From Hymenochaete sp. R1 (Eukaryota > Basidiomycota > Agaricomycetes > Hymenochaetales > Hymenochaetaceae): a DNA stretch of 64,000 nucleotides. This document shows positions 23,801 through 34,871 of this stretch, piece after piece; the first letter of the stretch is position 1, and each line of letters begins with the position of its first letter. Under the pieces are notes generated by a model. It searched no databases, was not told the origin of the DNA, and worked only from the letters and a program-made list of their open reading frames with translations. The DNA lies in assembly GCA_019400425.1 (NCBI GenBank), contig JAFREE010000095.1, positions 1 through 64,000 on the forward strand, read 5' to 3'. The position numbers and the translations under genes are program-made.

Positions 23801-24726
23801 CGGAACTGCAGAACGCTCCTGCAGATGTCTCTGCCATAACAGCTCGCCATGCAGAAGAGCTGCGCGCCCTCGAAGTCAGGCTGGGTGCAAAACATGCAGA
23901 GGAACTCAAAGCAGCCATCGAAAGGGCTCGGGAGGAGGCAGCGAAGACTGCTAACGCCGAAAGCCAGGCAGAAGGTTCCCAGATATCTACGGTCGAGCAC
24001 GAGCAGGCCCTGAAGGCAGCGACAGAACGTGGGAGGATGGAATCCGCGACAAAACTGAAGCTCAAGGACAGCATGTTGTCAAAAGCGCAGGCAAACGTGA
24101 AGAATTTAGAGGCGCAGATCAAAGCTTGGCGCGATGCCGGAATCATACCAGCTAATGCGCCCACCATTCAGCCAGCCACTTCCGTCGGAGCTTCGACGTC
24201 CGCCTCAGCCACAACTCCAGCCAAAACCGGGCTCAAACCTGCCGCAAACGCAGGCAACGCGAGCTCGACAGTCCCAGCCGCAATTCATATGCCAGGCTCA
24301 GCAACATTGCCCAGGAAGCCTTCCTTGAATCCGGGAGCTGCCTCTGCTTCAACGAGTGCCACTACGACTGAAGGAACTGCAGTCGCGACCCGCGGCGCAC
24401 GAGGCGCGGTCAGGGCTCTACGAGGTGCGGTCCGTGGTGGGGTCGGACGAGGAGCGCCTGCTGGACGCGGTGGAATGCCGGCTGCGGCAGCTGCCCAAGC
24501 TGCAGCTGCTGCAAATGCCGCGACCACCGACGCCTCTGGTATGTCGATAATGGGTGCGGCGGGGAAGCGGGCACGCGATGATACGGAGAACGCTGCGGAT
24601 TCATTAGCGAAACGAATAAAAGCGGCAGAAAACTCAGCAAAGCCAGTAGCGCTGAGAAGAGACCGGATAGTCACGTCAACGGCAGCTGCGACGACCAATG
24701 CAAATAATCCTACCCCTCCGTCGTAG
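17896..24726 (+). CDS. MLP1: Nuclear-basket nucleoporin, Mlp1/TPR family
   Basis: Sixteen exons join in frame to 2005 residues; introns are 18296-18359, 18632-18684, 19441-19498, 20328-20384, 20594-20647, 20815-20865, 20972-21028, 21259-21303, 21476-21530, 21765-21817, 22331-22380, 22684-22737, 22867-22920, 23290-23347 and 23618-23667. A short charged N-terminus (PPRRKSKK) is followed by about 1700 residues of nearly continuous heptad coiled coil with few prolines. A disordered Ala/Gly/Arg tail (RGAVRGGVGRGAPAGRGG) and a late basic patch (KRARDD, AKRIK) follow, probably nuclear import signals. Size, coiled-coil length and tail match the Mlp1/Mlp2/TPR/Nup211 family, which tethers mRNA export and quality-control factors to the nuclear face of the pore. 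Other giant coiled-coil proteins are the alternative, but the layout fits TPR best. Confidence 0.8.
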
Positions 24727-25159
24727 TAAATTTCTGTTGGTTTCTTATTTCGACTTTTGATGCATTTGGATTTTCAATCTTGTTTGCTATTTCATTTCGT
24801 ACGCACTGCACTTTTGTATTTATACTTATTGCCGTGGCTTTTGACAGCATCTCATGTTCATTTTGTTTTCTCTTCGCTATGCGTAATGTTCTACTCTGGC
24901 AATTTAAATTTTGTCTGATATTGTAGGGAGAAACAAGTCCAGAACGGGGAATACGCAACGAACGCAACTTTGTTCTGTATTATCATATCAGCATCTTTTC
25001 TTGCTGCCTCCCTTTGGCCCCTCTGGCGATTCTCGGGACCTCTTCCTCCCAGAACCATCTTCAAGTTGACTCACCGGTGCCTCCGCTGGTAATCCCAGAC
25101 TGCTCGTTTCTTTCGTGACAGCAATATCAATACTGTGAACGCCCGTGATGAACTACAGG
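24727..25159. other. Convergent intergenic spacer, nothing seen
   Basis: AT-rich 3' flanks of the nuclear-basket gene (+) and the kinase (-), with no reading frame of note. Confidence 0.5.
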
Positions 25160-26943
25160 TCAAACGCTGGTAAGTTCAAGTTTGGGGGCAAAGTTGCTAG
25201 TAAATGGACAAACTGGATCATTCAAAAGTTCGGATGCAGTTTCTCGGTCATTCGGTTCTCTCTTAGCCATGCGTCTGAGGAAAACGATGACTAGGCGGAA
25301 GTTGATTTCACAAGTGACAAGGGCATCAGCGTCATTGTACCTAGTAAAGTCATACTGCACTCACGCTGTTCTTTCTGAGCCTCGCTGAACTGACATCTTT
25401 GCTTCAAGGAGTCCCAGTCGGGTTCCTTCTTGTTCTGATAGATGAACTTCGCAAAGAAAGCCCACCACCTCTGAAGCTTCTGCAATTCGAGGATTTTCAC
25501 CTCTGGGTGAGGGTGTGAGAATGAGAATCGCGGCAATAAAGTTTATTGTACATTCACGTACGTTCTTTGTACTGATCTTGGCGTTCACCGTCATACCTTT
25601 GCAGAAAATCATTCTCGGCTTTGGATAGATGGATCATGTTAGCTCTGGGTCTCTCTTACATGCAGGAGCCGGGACATAAACGTACCTTTCTTAAGCTCTG
25701 CCTGGGATGTCTCATCAAGTAGATTGAACGGGAGATCCTGCGACTTTACGCTAGGGTCTACATTTAGGGTCAGGCAGGTCAAAAGAACTGAGAATAAGTG
25801 CGTACGGACCTTTCTTATATGCTTCCTTTGCTTCGTTCTGAACATTGTCAAACGGAAAATGAAATTTGAAGTCCTTATCTACATTACAGGCGGAGTACAA
25901 GGTAACGCTAGTTACGATCAGCTCTCAAACACAGAACTTCGTTCAATTCAGCGATGCACTTAAGACACTTACAAAAATGACCAGATGTCTGAGGATAAAA
26001 AGAGGCATCCTTGCTTGCACACTTCTGGTGCACGATATACCGGTGATCCTACATTTGAATGCGCTTTGACCCATCCTCTTCCTATGGGTATCTGGTGCGC
26101 CCTGATGGAACAGTACCAGTAAACATACAGGAACTTCTTCCTCGCCCCCTTTCAGAGATCTATCACTAGCACTCACCAACCGAAATCTGATAACTTGTAT
26201 GTTCTTTTCAAGCCATTGGATTGAGTATGCTCGAGGATTAAAATATTGCTGTGTCTTTAAGCCGATCGGCGGAAGACACTTGTTAGTCATTATGCACGGA
26301 GTGGTATGTAAGGAAGGCGTACTTGACATCAGCGTGAACTATACGTGTACTGTCTTTGTTCAAGAACCCGAGACCCTTCAAAATGTCACTAAATAATTTA
26401 ATAAAAGAGCTGTGATCAAAATACTAAAAACGAAAGACAAAATAGAAACCAACGATGCGCAGTCCCTAAAGTCCTCATACTCTAGAATTTTCTTTTGCCT
26501 TTGAATGAGATTGCCGAGAGATAGTCCATTAATATACTCGAATACAAAACACCTGAGTTCTGAAGTAGCGTTGTCGCGAAGGAAGCTGTTTTCTGGCTTG
26601 TTTGTCGAATCACCTGCTCCGTAGTCCCGCCATTCATGAAACGCGACAATATTTCTATGACCTGATGCCCTGAGAAGATCTAATATGGGAGTTTCATGCC
26701 CTTTCAACATCTGCTCTGTTTTCTTCACCACTTTGAGGGCGTAAAACAACTCAGGTCTACAGGCTGCGTCCTCCATACAAACAGGGCCACTGCCGTCCCT
26801 CTTGGCTAACTTCGTTGATCATAAGCACCGCAGAACCAATCGTGATGGTGTATTCCAGCACTCACATAGACTCGACCATAGGCTCCTTTTCGGAAGGAAA
26901 GCGAATGCATTCTTGCGGGATCAATCGTTAGTTCCTGGCTCAT
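25160..26943 (-). CDS. Diverged Ser/Thr-type protein kinase (HAD catalytic loop)
   Basis: Exons 26943-26866, 26809-26454, 26388-26323 and 26254-26177 carry the N-lobe and catalytic loop. They show the glycine loop RKGAYGRVYLAKR, the ATP lysine in YALKVVKK, the catalytic loop IVHADVKHSNIL and the metal motif SDFGW. Further exons carry VGSPVYRAPEV and SSDIWSF, then hydrophilic segments, and end with MAKREPNDRETASELL, a typical subdomain XI, at a stop at 25160. The splice path between DFG and RAPEV, and around WSF, is uncertain; an 8-nt exon may be needed near 25930. The Arg of HRD is Ala, so it is a non-RD kinase, but Asp, Lys and Asn of the loop remain. I cannot name the subfamily. Confidence 0.75.
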
Positions 26944-28485
26944 GGGAAAATGGTGTAACGTGATTGAAAGTTGTAAAGAAAGGGAAGGTGATAGGTACAG
27001 GAAAGGGGGGCGACTTGGACTGTGTATTCTTCAAAGAAAGCGATTGGGTAAGACGCTGATAAGAGCTCTGAAGCAAACTTCGGATATGGCTAGCCTCCGT
27101 TGGGTATGAAGGGCAAAGCCCGCCTAAGCTGCCAGTGAGGCTAGTCTGAGACGCAGCAATGTTATCGATATCCGAACTTCATTGAAGTAAAATCAGCATC
27201 ACAAATGCATGGTTTGAGCATAAAAAGTCATAGATCAAAGTCAGGGATGCGGCCATGATAGAGTCAAGCTTGAGTGATTGTCAATTTCTTGCAACACCTC
27301 GCCTAAACAAGAAATTATATAAAGAAAAGACTAAAAATATGCGCATTGTATGGCTTCAGAAATTGCTAAACACCCAGGACATGCAGCGGCTGCTCACCTC
27401 CAAAGTTGTATAACTATCACTGAAATACTCCGCGCGCCGTTATATATCGCGAGCCATTTTTACCCCTGGCAAAAGATAAGTATTGTCAAAAAAAATACTA
27501 CTATGCAAGTCGGAATTCATCTTCATCAGTGTCCCCCACGTAAAGGGGCGAAATCGGGGAGCGTTCAATCTTTTTAATTTCCGAACTGGGTCATATCGAG
27601 TGAGCGATAGTGACAGACAGAAGGATTTACATCCTTGAAGCGCGACGAACGTTGCGCGCAATAAGCTACAAAACTATTAAAAAAATCATCGTAAATGTGA
27701 CAGTGTGGCAAATGCTCACGTATCTCCCTTTGTTCCTCCTTCTCGGCTTATGCTAGACATGTTCTGGGATTTGCTGATCATTTTTACCGCGGAATCTTGC
27801 CACTTCTCTGAACCGAAGACTACTCCGGTCCCAAATAATGGAAGCAGCCGACAGAGATTAAGTTGAGGAGCGCCACTAGGACTCAAGATAAGAAGAAACG
27901 TCCTCTGTGAGCTGAGCTTTGCCATCTATTTGCGGAGCGCGACGAAATGGTCATAACGGTAAAGGTAGAAGGGCCTTGGAATGATCTTGGAGCAGCGCAG
28001 CAGGGGTTGTACTGGGAAGGAAAACTCTTCACGCACCTGAGTAGAAACTGAGCCGGGCCTGTGATGATTCGGAAACTTGATGTGCAAGAGTACCAGCTGC
28101 GGCTTTCTAGCGACGCCTTAAGCCAGCACATAAACGAAGCAGTTTACGAAAATCTTTGTGAGGGTCTTCTTATTGAATAGCGGCACAGACTCAGGTTATT
28201 GACACTAAAAGTTGGTTGTAGTCGTGTTGAAAGATCAAGCCTAGTTTTGCTCAGATCTGCTCAGAGCTGAACTAGCTGAACAGAAAGGTTAGATTGCCGC
28301 AAAAAAGCACGTGACCTCTTCACAAGAACTAGTACTTCGCTTTCATCGAGCAAGCTGCTCCTCTTTTCTAGCTCCCACATCCATACACTCATTAGTGTAA
28401 AGGCATTCTGCGAGCGTGAACCTCATAGATGCCTACTTTTTTCTAACATCTAACCTATTCGGCGAATAAGCTTTGGAAGAACGTC
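26944..28485. other. Divergent intergenic region, no confident gene
   Basis: This is the shared upstream region of the kinase (-) and the YEATS2-like gene (+). One weak two-exon candidate is listed separately (27574-27925). Otherwise it is AT-rich with short, unconnected frames. Confidence 0.45.
27574..27925 (-). CDS. Possible small two-exon hypothetical protein
   Basis: ATG at 27925; donor GTGAGC at 27719 and acceptor TAG at 27674 give exons 27925-27720 and 27673-27574, 101 residues, in frame to a TAA. The N-terminal half has a hydrophobic stretch (RTFLLILSPSGAPQL, CRLLPLFGTGVVFG). I recognise no family and the case rests only on the frame and the good donor. Confidence 0.2.
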
Positions 28486-30092
28486 ATGTGTGCATCTCCC
28501 ACCGACGATGAGGAGCGACCATCCAAACGCCTGAGACTTGGAAGCAACACTGAAGGTACCTCAATGAACCTACCGCGATTTTCGAAAGCCGAGGAAGAAA
28601 GGTCGGCGATTCTTAAAAGAATCGTTTTTGAGGAATTGGATGTTGAGATCGGCCTGCGGAAACGCCTGGAAGAGACTGTCGAGTCTCGTTTGGCATGGGC
28701 ATGCGCCCTACAGGAATCGTTAGCAGATGCGAGTGCTTCTGTGGGGCTTGAAACTTCTAAAAGTACGTTGTTCAGTCTACTTACCCGAGCAGAAAGCCTC
28801 TGATTGCGTTCAGAAGATCTTTCCAAGCAATTCGCGAAACTGTCAATAGCGGCTTATGAAGCGACGAAAGAACCTCTCGACATCCTTATCGCTCAAGACC
28901 CACCGGAGCCTCTAGATTTGGCAAATGTCATAATGACTCCTGTAGCACAGAATGCCTCCAAACTTGCCTCGACGGATGCTTCGCAACCTCGGCAAAGCGC
29001 ACGAAATCATATCCATCATAAAAACCGTGCCGCGAAAGAACCAAAGAAGTACCTGTTTGTTCGCGATATTGAATCGGACCCACCCATGATGTACAAAGTG
29101 GCCTGTCCGGACTGTGATCGATCGGATTTCCAGCGACTTCAGGGTCTTCTGAACCATTGTCGTTTAAAGCATCGTCGCGAGTTCGCAAGTCACGAAGAGT
29201 GTGTAGAAGCGTGCGCGTGCGATATTCCCGACGAAGACCAATCCTGGATCGCAGAACATGGTTTTGAATTACAAGGGTACAAGAGTATTTGGCGACGTCT
29301 ATTCCATAAAGCGCTGTGCGCCGACATTGGAGCATCCTTTCCATATCCTCAATCCGACGAAGAAAAGGAAGAGAAGCACAAACATGGTGTCCGCGAATCT
29401 CATGACATTGGACAAGTTAAACAATCTCTCAAGACGAAGTTACGATTACCGCCGTTAGGCACCAGACGGAACGTACCGACAGGACAAAAGATTGACCAAT
29501 CTTTGCCTCAGTCTCATAGAGGAATGGAAGCAGAAACTAGTGTCGTTCAAGTAGCCTATAGTCGCCATTGGGAGGAACTTCAATCCGAACCCGGTAGGCA
29601 CTTCCGCTTTTTTGATGTAGAAGTGTCCGTCGACTGAATCATTTTTAGAACACATCACGCGCCTGAGGGAAATTTTGCTGTACTTCCCAATGACGGCGCA
29701 AGGTACATTACTTCTCCACCTTCAAAAAAATTGTCCTTGATGATGATTGCTGAGCAGTTTTCCGTCTTTTACTTAGGTATCGACCCCTCCCGAAAATCGA
29801 TTCAACTTAATTACTTCTTGCCTCTCACGCCTGACCATTTAAGACAGCTTCTTCATGGACGAAGACGATCGATAGAGGTACTAGTATCCCATGGTCCTAT
29901 TCACGGAAAAAGATTCTCATACTGAGCGCCCGCTTTTAGTGGGGTCGCGCCCAAATGGCTTGGGATGCATATATAGCTACAAGGCCACCCGATGCGGGAC
30001 ATGGGAGTACCGACGGGGAGTTTTCGAGTCCGATGGAGATTTACCGATGGATGGAAGCTGAAGGCTACTTTTTGCGAAGCTTGATTCATTGA
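28486..30092 (+). CDS. YEATS2-like chromatin protein lacking a visible YEATS domain
   Basis: Five exons (28486-28762, 28814-29593, 29649-29702, 29777-29877, 29940-30092) join to 454 residues. The N-terminus has a basic nuclear signal (RPSKRLRL) and a short helix-rich segment. The middle has a C2H2-like finger with its characteristic surroundings (VACPDCDRSDFQRLQGLLNH, then HEECVEACA). The C-terminus has HGRRRSIEWGRAQMAWDAY followed by IYRWMEAEGYF. From memory these blocks flank the YEATS fold in fungal YEATS2/Ada-complex-type proteins. The YEATS fold itself, with its THKW block, is not visible between them: after the finger comes a basic linker, then about 60 residues to the terminal block. 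A stop at 29635 is intronic once spliced. Nuclear histone-acyl or HAT-complex function is inference. Confidence 0.6.
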
Positions 30093-31312
30093 AGCTCGTC
30101 GATATGAACGCGGCGTCCGAATAGACCGAGCGTTGCTGCTGTAGTTAGATGAAGAAGTGGACGTAGGGTGCGGTTTAGGAATCCACAAAAAACCGCAGAG
30201 AAGCTCTCTGCTGCTGAGAGCGTATCTTTGGTATGTGAAAGTCGGATATCACGGAGACATGTAGCTAATCTCTTATCGACGTCTTCTCAAGATGATGCGT
30301 ATGGCTCAGGCTGGCGCTGTAACGACGACTTTCTGGTACTGACTACTGTGCTATCGACACGATACTGAGTCTTCTTTATGAAAAATGTGAGAGCAGTTGC
30401 CTTGCGGCTGTATGAGGCTTTTGGTGTACACGATGCATTCGGTGCCTTCGGCGATAGTGCTCCAATTGCAATATGTGGCGTTCATCGAACCATGTTGCGT
30501 TCCCGCCCGTTCCTTCTTTTGGTGGCCTCAAGGGACGGCGTCAGTGTGAGATCTGGTACTTCCGAGTCCGTGATCATTGATGCTTCTCGCCTCATAATTT
30601 TCTGTTTGCAGTTCCGCCTTGTTCATCGCGTGTTTTGCGTTTCACCGTGATGCGGTGGCTTTATCCTGGTCTAACTTTGAATAGGGTTGGGAGTTTTCAA
30701 TTAAAAGAGCACACACGATGATACTGAGGGCCAGTTTAAGTCAGTCGACGAAAAGTTTGAGCTGGTTAGTATTGCTTAGATACAGCTGAATCGCAAACAG
30801 CGAAATCGAGTCATTCGATGGTTTGCGCCGCCAACGAAGATGCTTTTTTCCCGTCCCGGACGTTGGCGGAAGCGCAGGTAGCGCTTGGTGAAGCGGCCGG
30901 CCGGGGTCAAAGATCAGAAACAGATCTAGTCGCTCATCGATGTTTGCCGTTGCCGTTGCTGTGGATCGGGAAGCCCGTTGCTATGTTTGGCATAGTCGAG
31001 TCGAATCAATTACAAGTTTTCTAGAGAATGTTTAGGGTCACGCATGGACACCCCTCGTGGCCCGTTTATTGCTCTTTTGATGCGCGAGAGCAGGAGCGGC
31101 GAGTCGGAATTCTATTCGTACAAATAGAAAAAAAGAGAAGTTTATACACGAGAAGCCCTACTAGCTCTCCCCACTCTTCCCGCGAGTCCCACCGACCTTG
31201 CCCCCTCCTTTTCTTTCTCCCTTTGTGTCGCCGGACTCTTGTCTTCGTTGTGTTTCTACCTTCGAACGGCTAGTGTGGTGATAAATTGTACTGGGAGCTG
31301 GGAGATTGAAGG
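30093..31312. other. Intergenic, no gene seen
   Basis: This is the 3' flank of the YEATS2-like gene and the promoter of the membrane-protein gene. Open frames at 30378, 30818 and 31028 (+) are short and lack motifs. A pyrimidine-rich run (31180-31270) just before the next start looks like a fungal 5' leader. Confidence 0.45.
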
Positions 31313-33665
31313 ATGACTACTTTCGACGAGACCATAGGTGCGGCCTTCGTAGGCTTTGCTGTCTCGGCCGTGTATGTTCTTTCTTCTCTCTTCTTAGCGA
31401 ATATGCAGCTTATGAATTCTTAATAGCTTGTATGGGGTATTATCATGCCAGATGTATTCGTATTTTCAGCGTTACACGCATGATAGAGGCGCATACAAGG
31501 CTTTGGTAAGTTCCCGTGCATATCAAAATATATGGTCCCGGTTCTGACTTTTTTGTCTCAGGTTGTATTTATCTGGTGAGCACGAGACTCAACTAACCTT
31601 CGCTTTGGAAGCTCATCGACGATTGCAGGGTGCTTGAAACTGTACATTCGGCCTTGGTCGGGCATGTTGTCTATCATTGTACGTCCCGGTCTTGCCTTGA
31701 TCACTATATCTGAATTGAACGCAACGGTCCTTGCAGACACAATCACGTCCGTTTGCACCAGATTTTCACGTCTATGACAATGTCTGACAGCCTGCAACTT
31801 TCCAGCTCATTCAACAATGCGCTGGCTCTGCTCGTCCCAACAAAGTCTCTCATCGTGAGTCTTGGCTCCCTTTCTTTCCAATGGAACGTTCTTCATTAAT
31901 TCGTACTACAGATCCAAGTCTTAATTGGGGTGCGTTCATGATTAATGAGGATCGGACTTTTTCATCGTCGAGACTGAGGTTCCCGCATCTTATAGGCGCT
32001 TATCTCGGTGGCAGTTAAATCGTGAGCCGCTTTAGAAAGTGAATATCACCGCAAAGATCGGGGACTAACGACTCTCATGTTTCAAGGGCGTTCGCTTTGA
32101 GAGTATGGAGATGTGAGTAGTGCAACGCGTTATCTTGGTGAAGCGGGGGCACGATAACTTATCATCGTGACCGTGGGCGTTTCTAGTCAGTGGCAAGAGC
32201 TACGTTCTTACGGGATCAATCGTGAGTAAAAAGGACGCCAGCGTCGAAATTTTGCTCATACTGATGCTATGATTCCAGGCCATACTGAACATTGTCATTA
32301 TCGGTGAGAGCCATTCAAGACTCAGATTGGCAGAAGCATCTTATCCTATCTCGCAGTACTGGCAATCATCTTCACTATTAAAGCGTGAGTTACTTTCCTA
32401 TTTCGTCATTTAATCCTCAAATTCATGGTCTTTTAGGTTTGAAATCAAGAATTTCCTTGAACTGCCGAAGCTGAAGTGGGTGACCACAGCGGTACTCGCG
32501 ACGAGCGTTTTCACGGACATTCTGATTGCGGCTTCCCTCACGTACTACTTGCACCATCTTCGGAACACTTTTTCAGCAAACACGCTCATAAACGGTCTCA
32601 TTCGATACTCCATTGAGACCGGCGCCATTACAAGGTATACCAAGGCAATTTTCACGTCTCGTGTGCGCATAACTGACTTCAAGGTCCAGCTGTTGCGGAA
32701 TCGCGACACTCATCACAGTAAGTGGTCTCTATGGCTATAACACATGTTTTCATGACACTAATCGTTCCGCCAGTTCAATTGTCTACCACTGACATTTGTG
32801 TACTTGTCATTCTTTTTCGTGCTTTCTAAATGTACGTACTCGAGTACGGCTACAGTCATTTGATCAGACTTCTAAAGCGATTGCTTCGAATCACAGTATA
32901 CAGCAACTCTCTCCTCGCAACGCTCAATACGAGACGAGTCGTCCGCGGACGTGGAACTGAACAAGAACCAGGGACAATTGGGGATTTCACGATCATTCAT
33001 AGTGTTCCCGCAGGGCAGCTACAGACGTCCCATAGTATCTTCGGCCAGGTGGATTGGTCAAAGGTATGTGCAACCCTGCACAGCGATCCTCATTCCATCG
33101 AATTACATATGATGGAATGAGGAACTCGACGGTATCTGATTGTTAACGTGTTTGCGACTCGTATTTGATAGCAACCCACGGATATTGAGGTCAGCGTACT
33201 GCAGGAAACCTTCTCGGTGCCTTCCGGGGTAGAGGTGAATACTACTTCGTCCGTTGCGTTGCGGCCTCCGATCAGTTACTGACCAATTTTTTGTGATGAA
33301 AGATTCGAAAGGGAAAAACGGTAGCAGATGGGTCGAACGCGTACGCTTTTGAAGACTCCGGGACTCTTACAGCGACTGTTAAGCAGCCCCTATCCCTATC
33401 TCAAAGTCGAAGTCGTTCACAGACTCGCCAACCACGCGAAATCTCACAAGACTATGAAATGGTTGCGAGCCCAACTGATAGTGACCGGACACGTATTGGT
33501 GGTGGTGGTGGACCACCTGAATACACTCTGACAAACACAAACTCACCAAGCTCATTCCCGAGGAGTCCCATGGATGAGCTTCGAGAGCTCCGAGAGTATT
33601 CGCACGGAGGACGCGTACCAGAACCAGTACGACGGCCCGAGCGGAGTGCGCCTGCGATGTTTTAG
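31313..33665 (+). CDS. DUF6534-type multi-pass membrane protein
   Basis: Eighteen exons join to 433 residues; introns are 31372-31426, 31506-31561, 31576-31628, 31679-31736, 31747-31805, 31855-31911, 31930-31995, 32022-32086, 32113-32186, 32222-32278, 32304-32356, 32385-32436, 32635-32683, 32718-32773, 32832-32896, 33064-33171 and 33235-33302. The protein starts MTTFDETIGAAFVGFAVSA, and has YSYFQRYTHDRGAYKAL after helix 1, VVFIWVLETVHSALVGH, a series of further hydrophobic helices, and the family-typical end LSKLYSNSLLATLNTRR followed by a hydrophilic Ser/Pro tail. This family is strongly expanded in Agaricomycetes and has no known function; a seven-helix receptor-like plasma-membrane topology is plausible. 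Exons of 10, 14 and 18 nt occur. Confidence 0.85.
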
Positions 33666-34871
33666 CCTGCATGCTTTTGCTGCCTTTTTGAGCTCGCAAT
33701 TGAATTCTCTTCTCCGATATTCAGCGTACTTCCGCCTTCTTTTGTCATGTGTTTCGTTCAAGCGGGCGTTTTGTGGGACTGGTTCTCAATGTCCTCCTTC
33801 GGAAAGGTGCGAACCTCAGAACTCGACATCAAGCGTTGCCTCTGTTCCCTCGTCAACGGGATCCAGGGGAACTCGGCGAGAAACTGAACCGCGTGTGCCC
33901 GAGATTCGACGTACGCATGTGTATCCAACGACATATACAGAAGGTATACACTTGTTCATGTGCTAGTGCACCCATCGTTTCCGACCAAAAGACGAATCAG
34001 TACAATTTTCACCATCTTGACCTCGCCATCACGCTCCCTCTAACCTTATTTCATTCACTTCCATTTCTTTCAAAAAGAAAATTGTAGCATCATTTCACCT
34101 TCGGCCCCACCCTCTTTGTCGCCGCCACCCGTCCCCTTTACGACCTGTATTGCCGCTAACTTCCGCACGCCGCGCACCTCACACGCCGAGCCATATGCTG
34201 CCATATGCAAGCAAGACTCTGCACTCTGCTTTGCTATGGTTTCCTTGGTCCTTCTTGGTTTGCATTACCATGCCTAGAACTTTCCCTCTCGTGCGAATTG
34301 CTTCCGGTTCCGCGAGTGCACATCATTGAATTCGACTCAATTCATTGTTGCTTGATCCCTTGCCTCTTCCGTACGTACACACTTTGCCGACCCACCGCTG
34401 CCGTCGTATCTCACACAGTATCTTCTTGTCGATGCTCCCATCTTTTCCCCTCTTTTCTTCCTGTCAATCTCCCCCTTCTGTATCATTCTTCCATTGCTGT
34501 CATTCATTTGCATTATTCTCTCTTCCCCAATTTCCCACCTTCGTCTTTTGGAGCTGGCTTTCGTTCCTTTATCTTATTTTATATTTGGGATCATCTTATC
34601 TAAAGCGGATTTGGATTGACATGTATTACTTAGAAAAAGAGTTTCCTTGTTCGTTGGATCCGTTAATTTCAATTGTCCTTGAAAATTCTTTTGCACTTCA
34701 TACACGAAAACACGGCCAAGAGAAAGGAAAGGATGTTATTACAGACAGATCTAATACTGAACGCAAACGAAGTACAGTCTATTCCATTTTAGAAGTACAC
34801 CCCAAAACTTTTTGATCAATGAAAGAACGATTCATTCGACGAGTCCCTGCGGGAACGCCCTCATTATCCAT
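33666..34871. other. Convergent intergenic region, no gene seen
   Basis: These are the 3' flanks of the DUF6534 gene (+) and pyruvate decarboxylase (-). The region is pyrimidine-rich on the plus strand between about 34090 and 34600. Open frames here are low-complexity Ser/Pro/Leu/Phe and probably chance. Confidence 0.5.

Noticed and set aside
23652..24167. Minus-strand 171-codon Ser/Ala-rich open frame
   Set aside because: Antisense of the last exon of the nuclear-basket gene; low-complexity mirror of Glu/Ala-rich coil codons.
28486..29637. YEATS2-like gene as a pseudogene with an internal frameshift and stop
   Set aside because: Normal introns at 28763-28813, 29594-29648, 29703-29776 and 29878-29939 restore a continuous in-frame protein with conserved C-terminal blocks.
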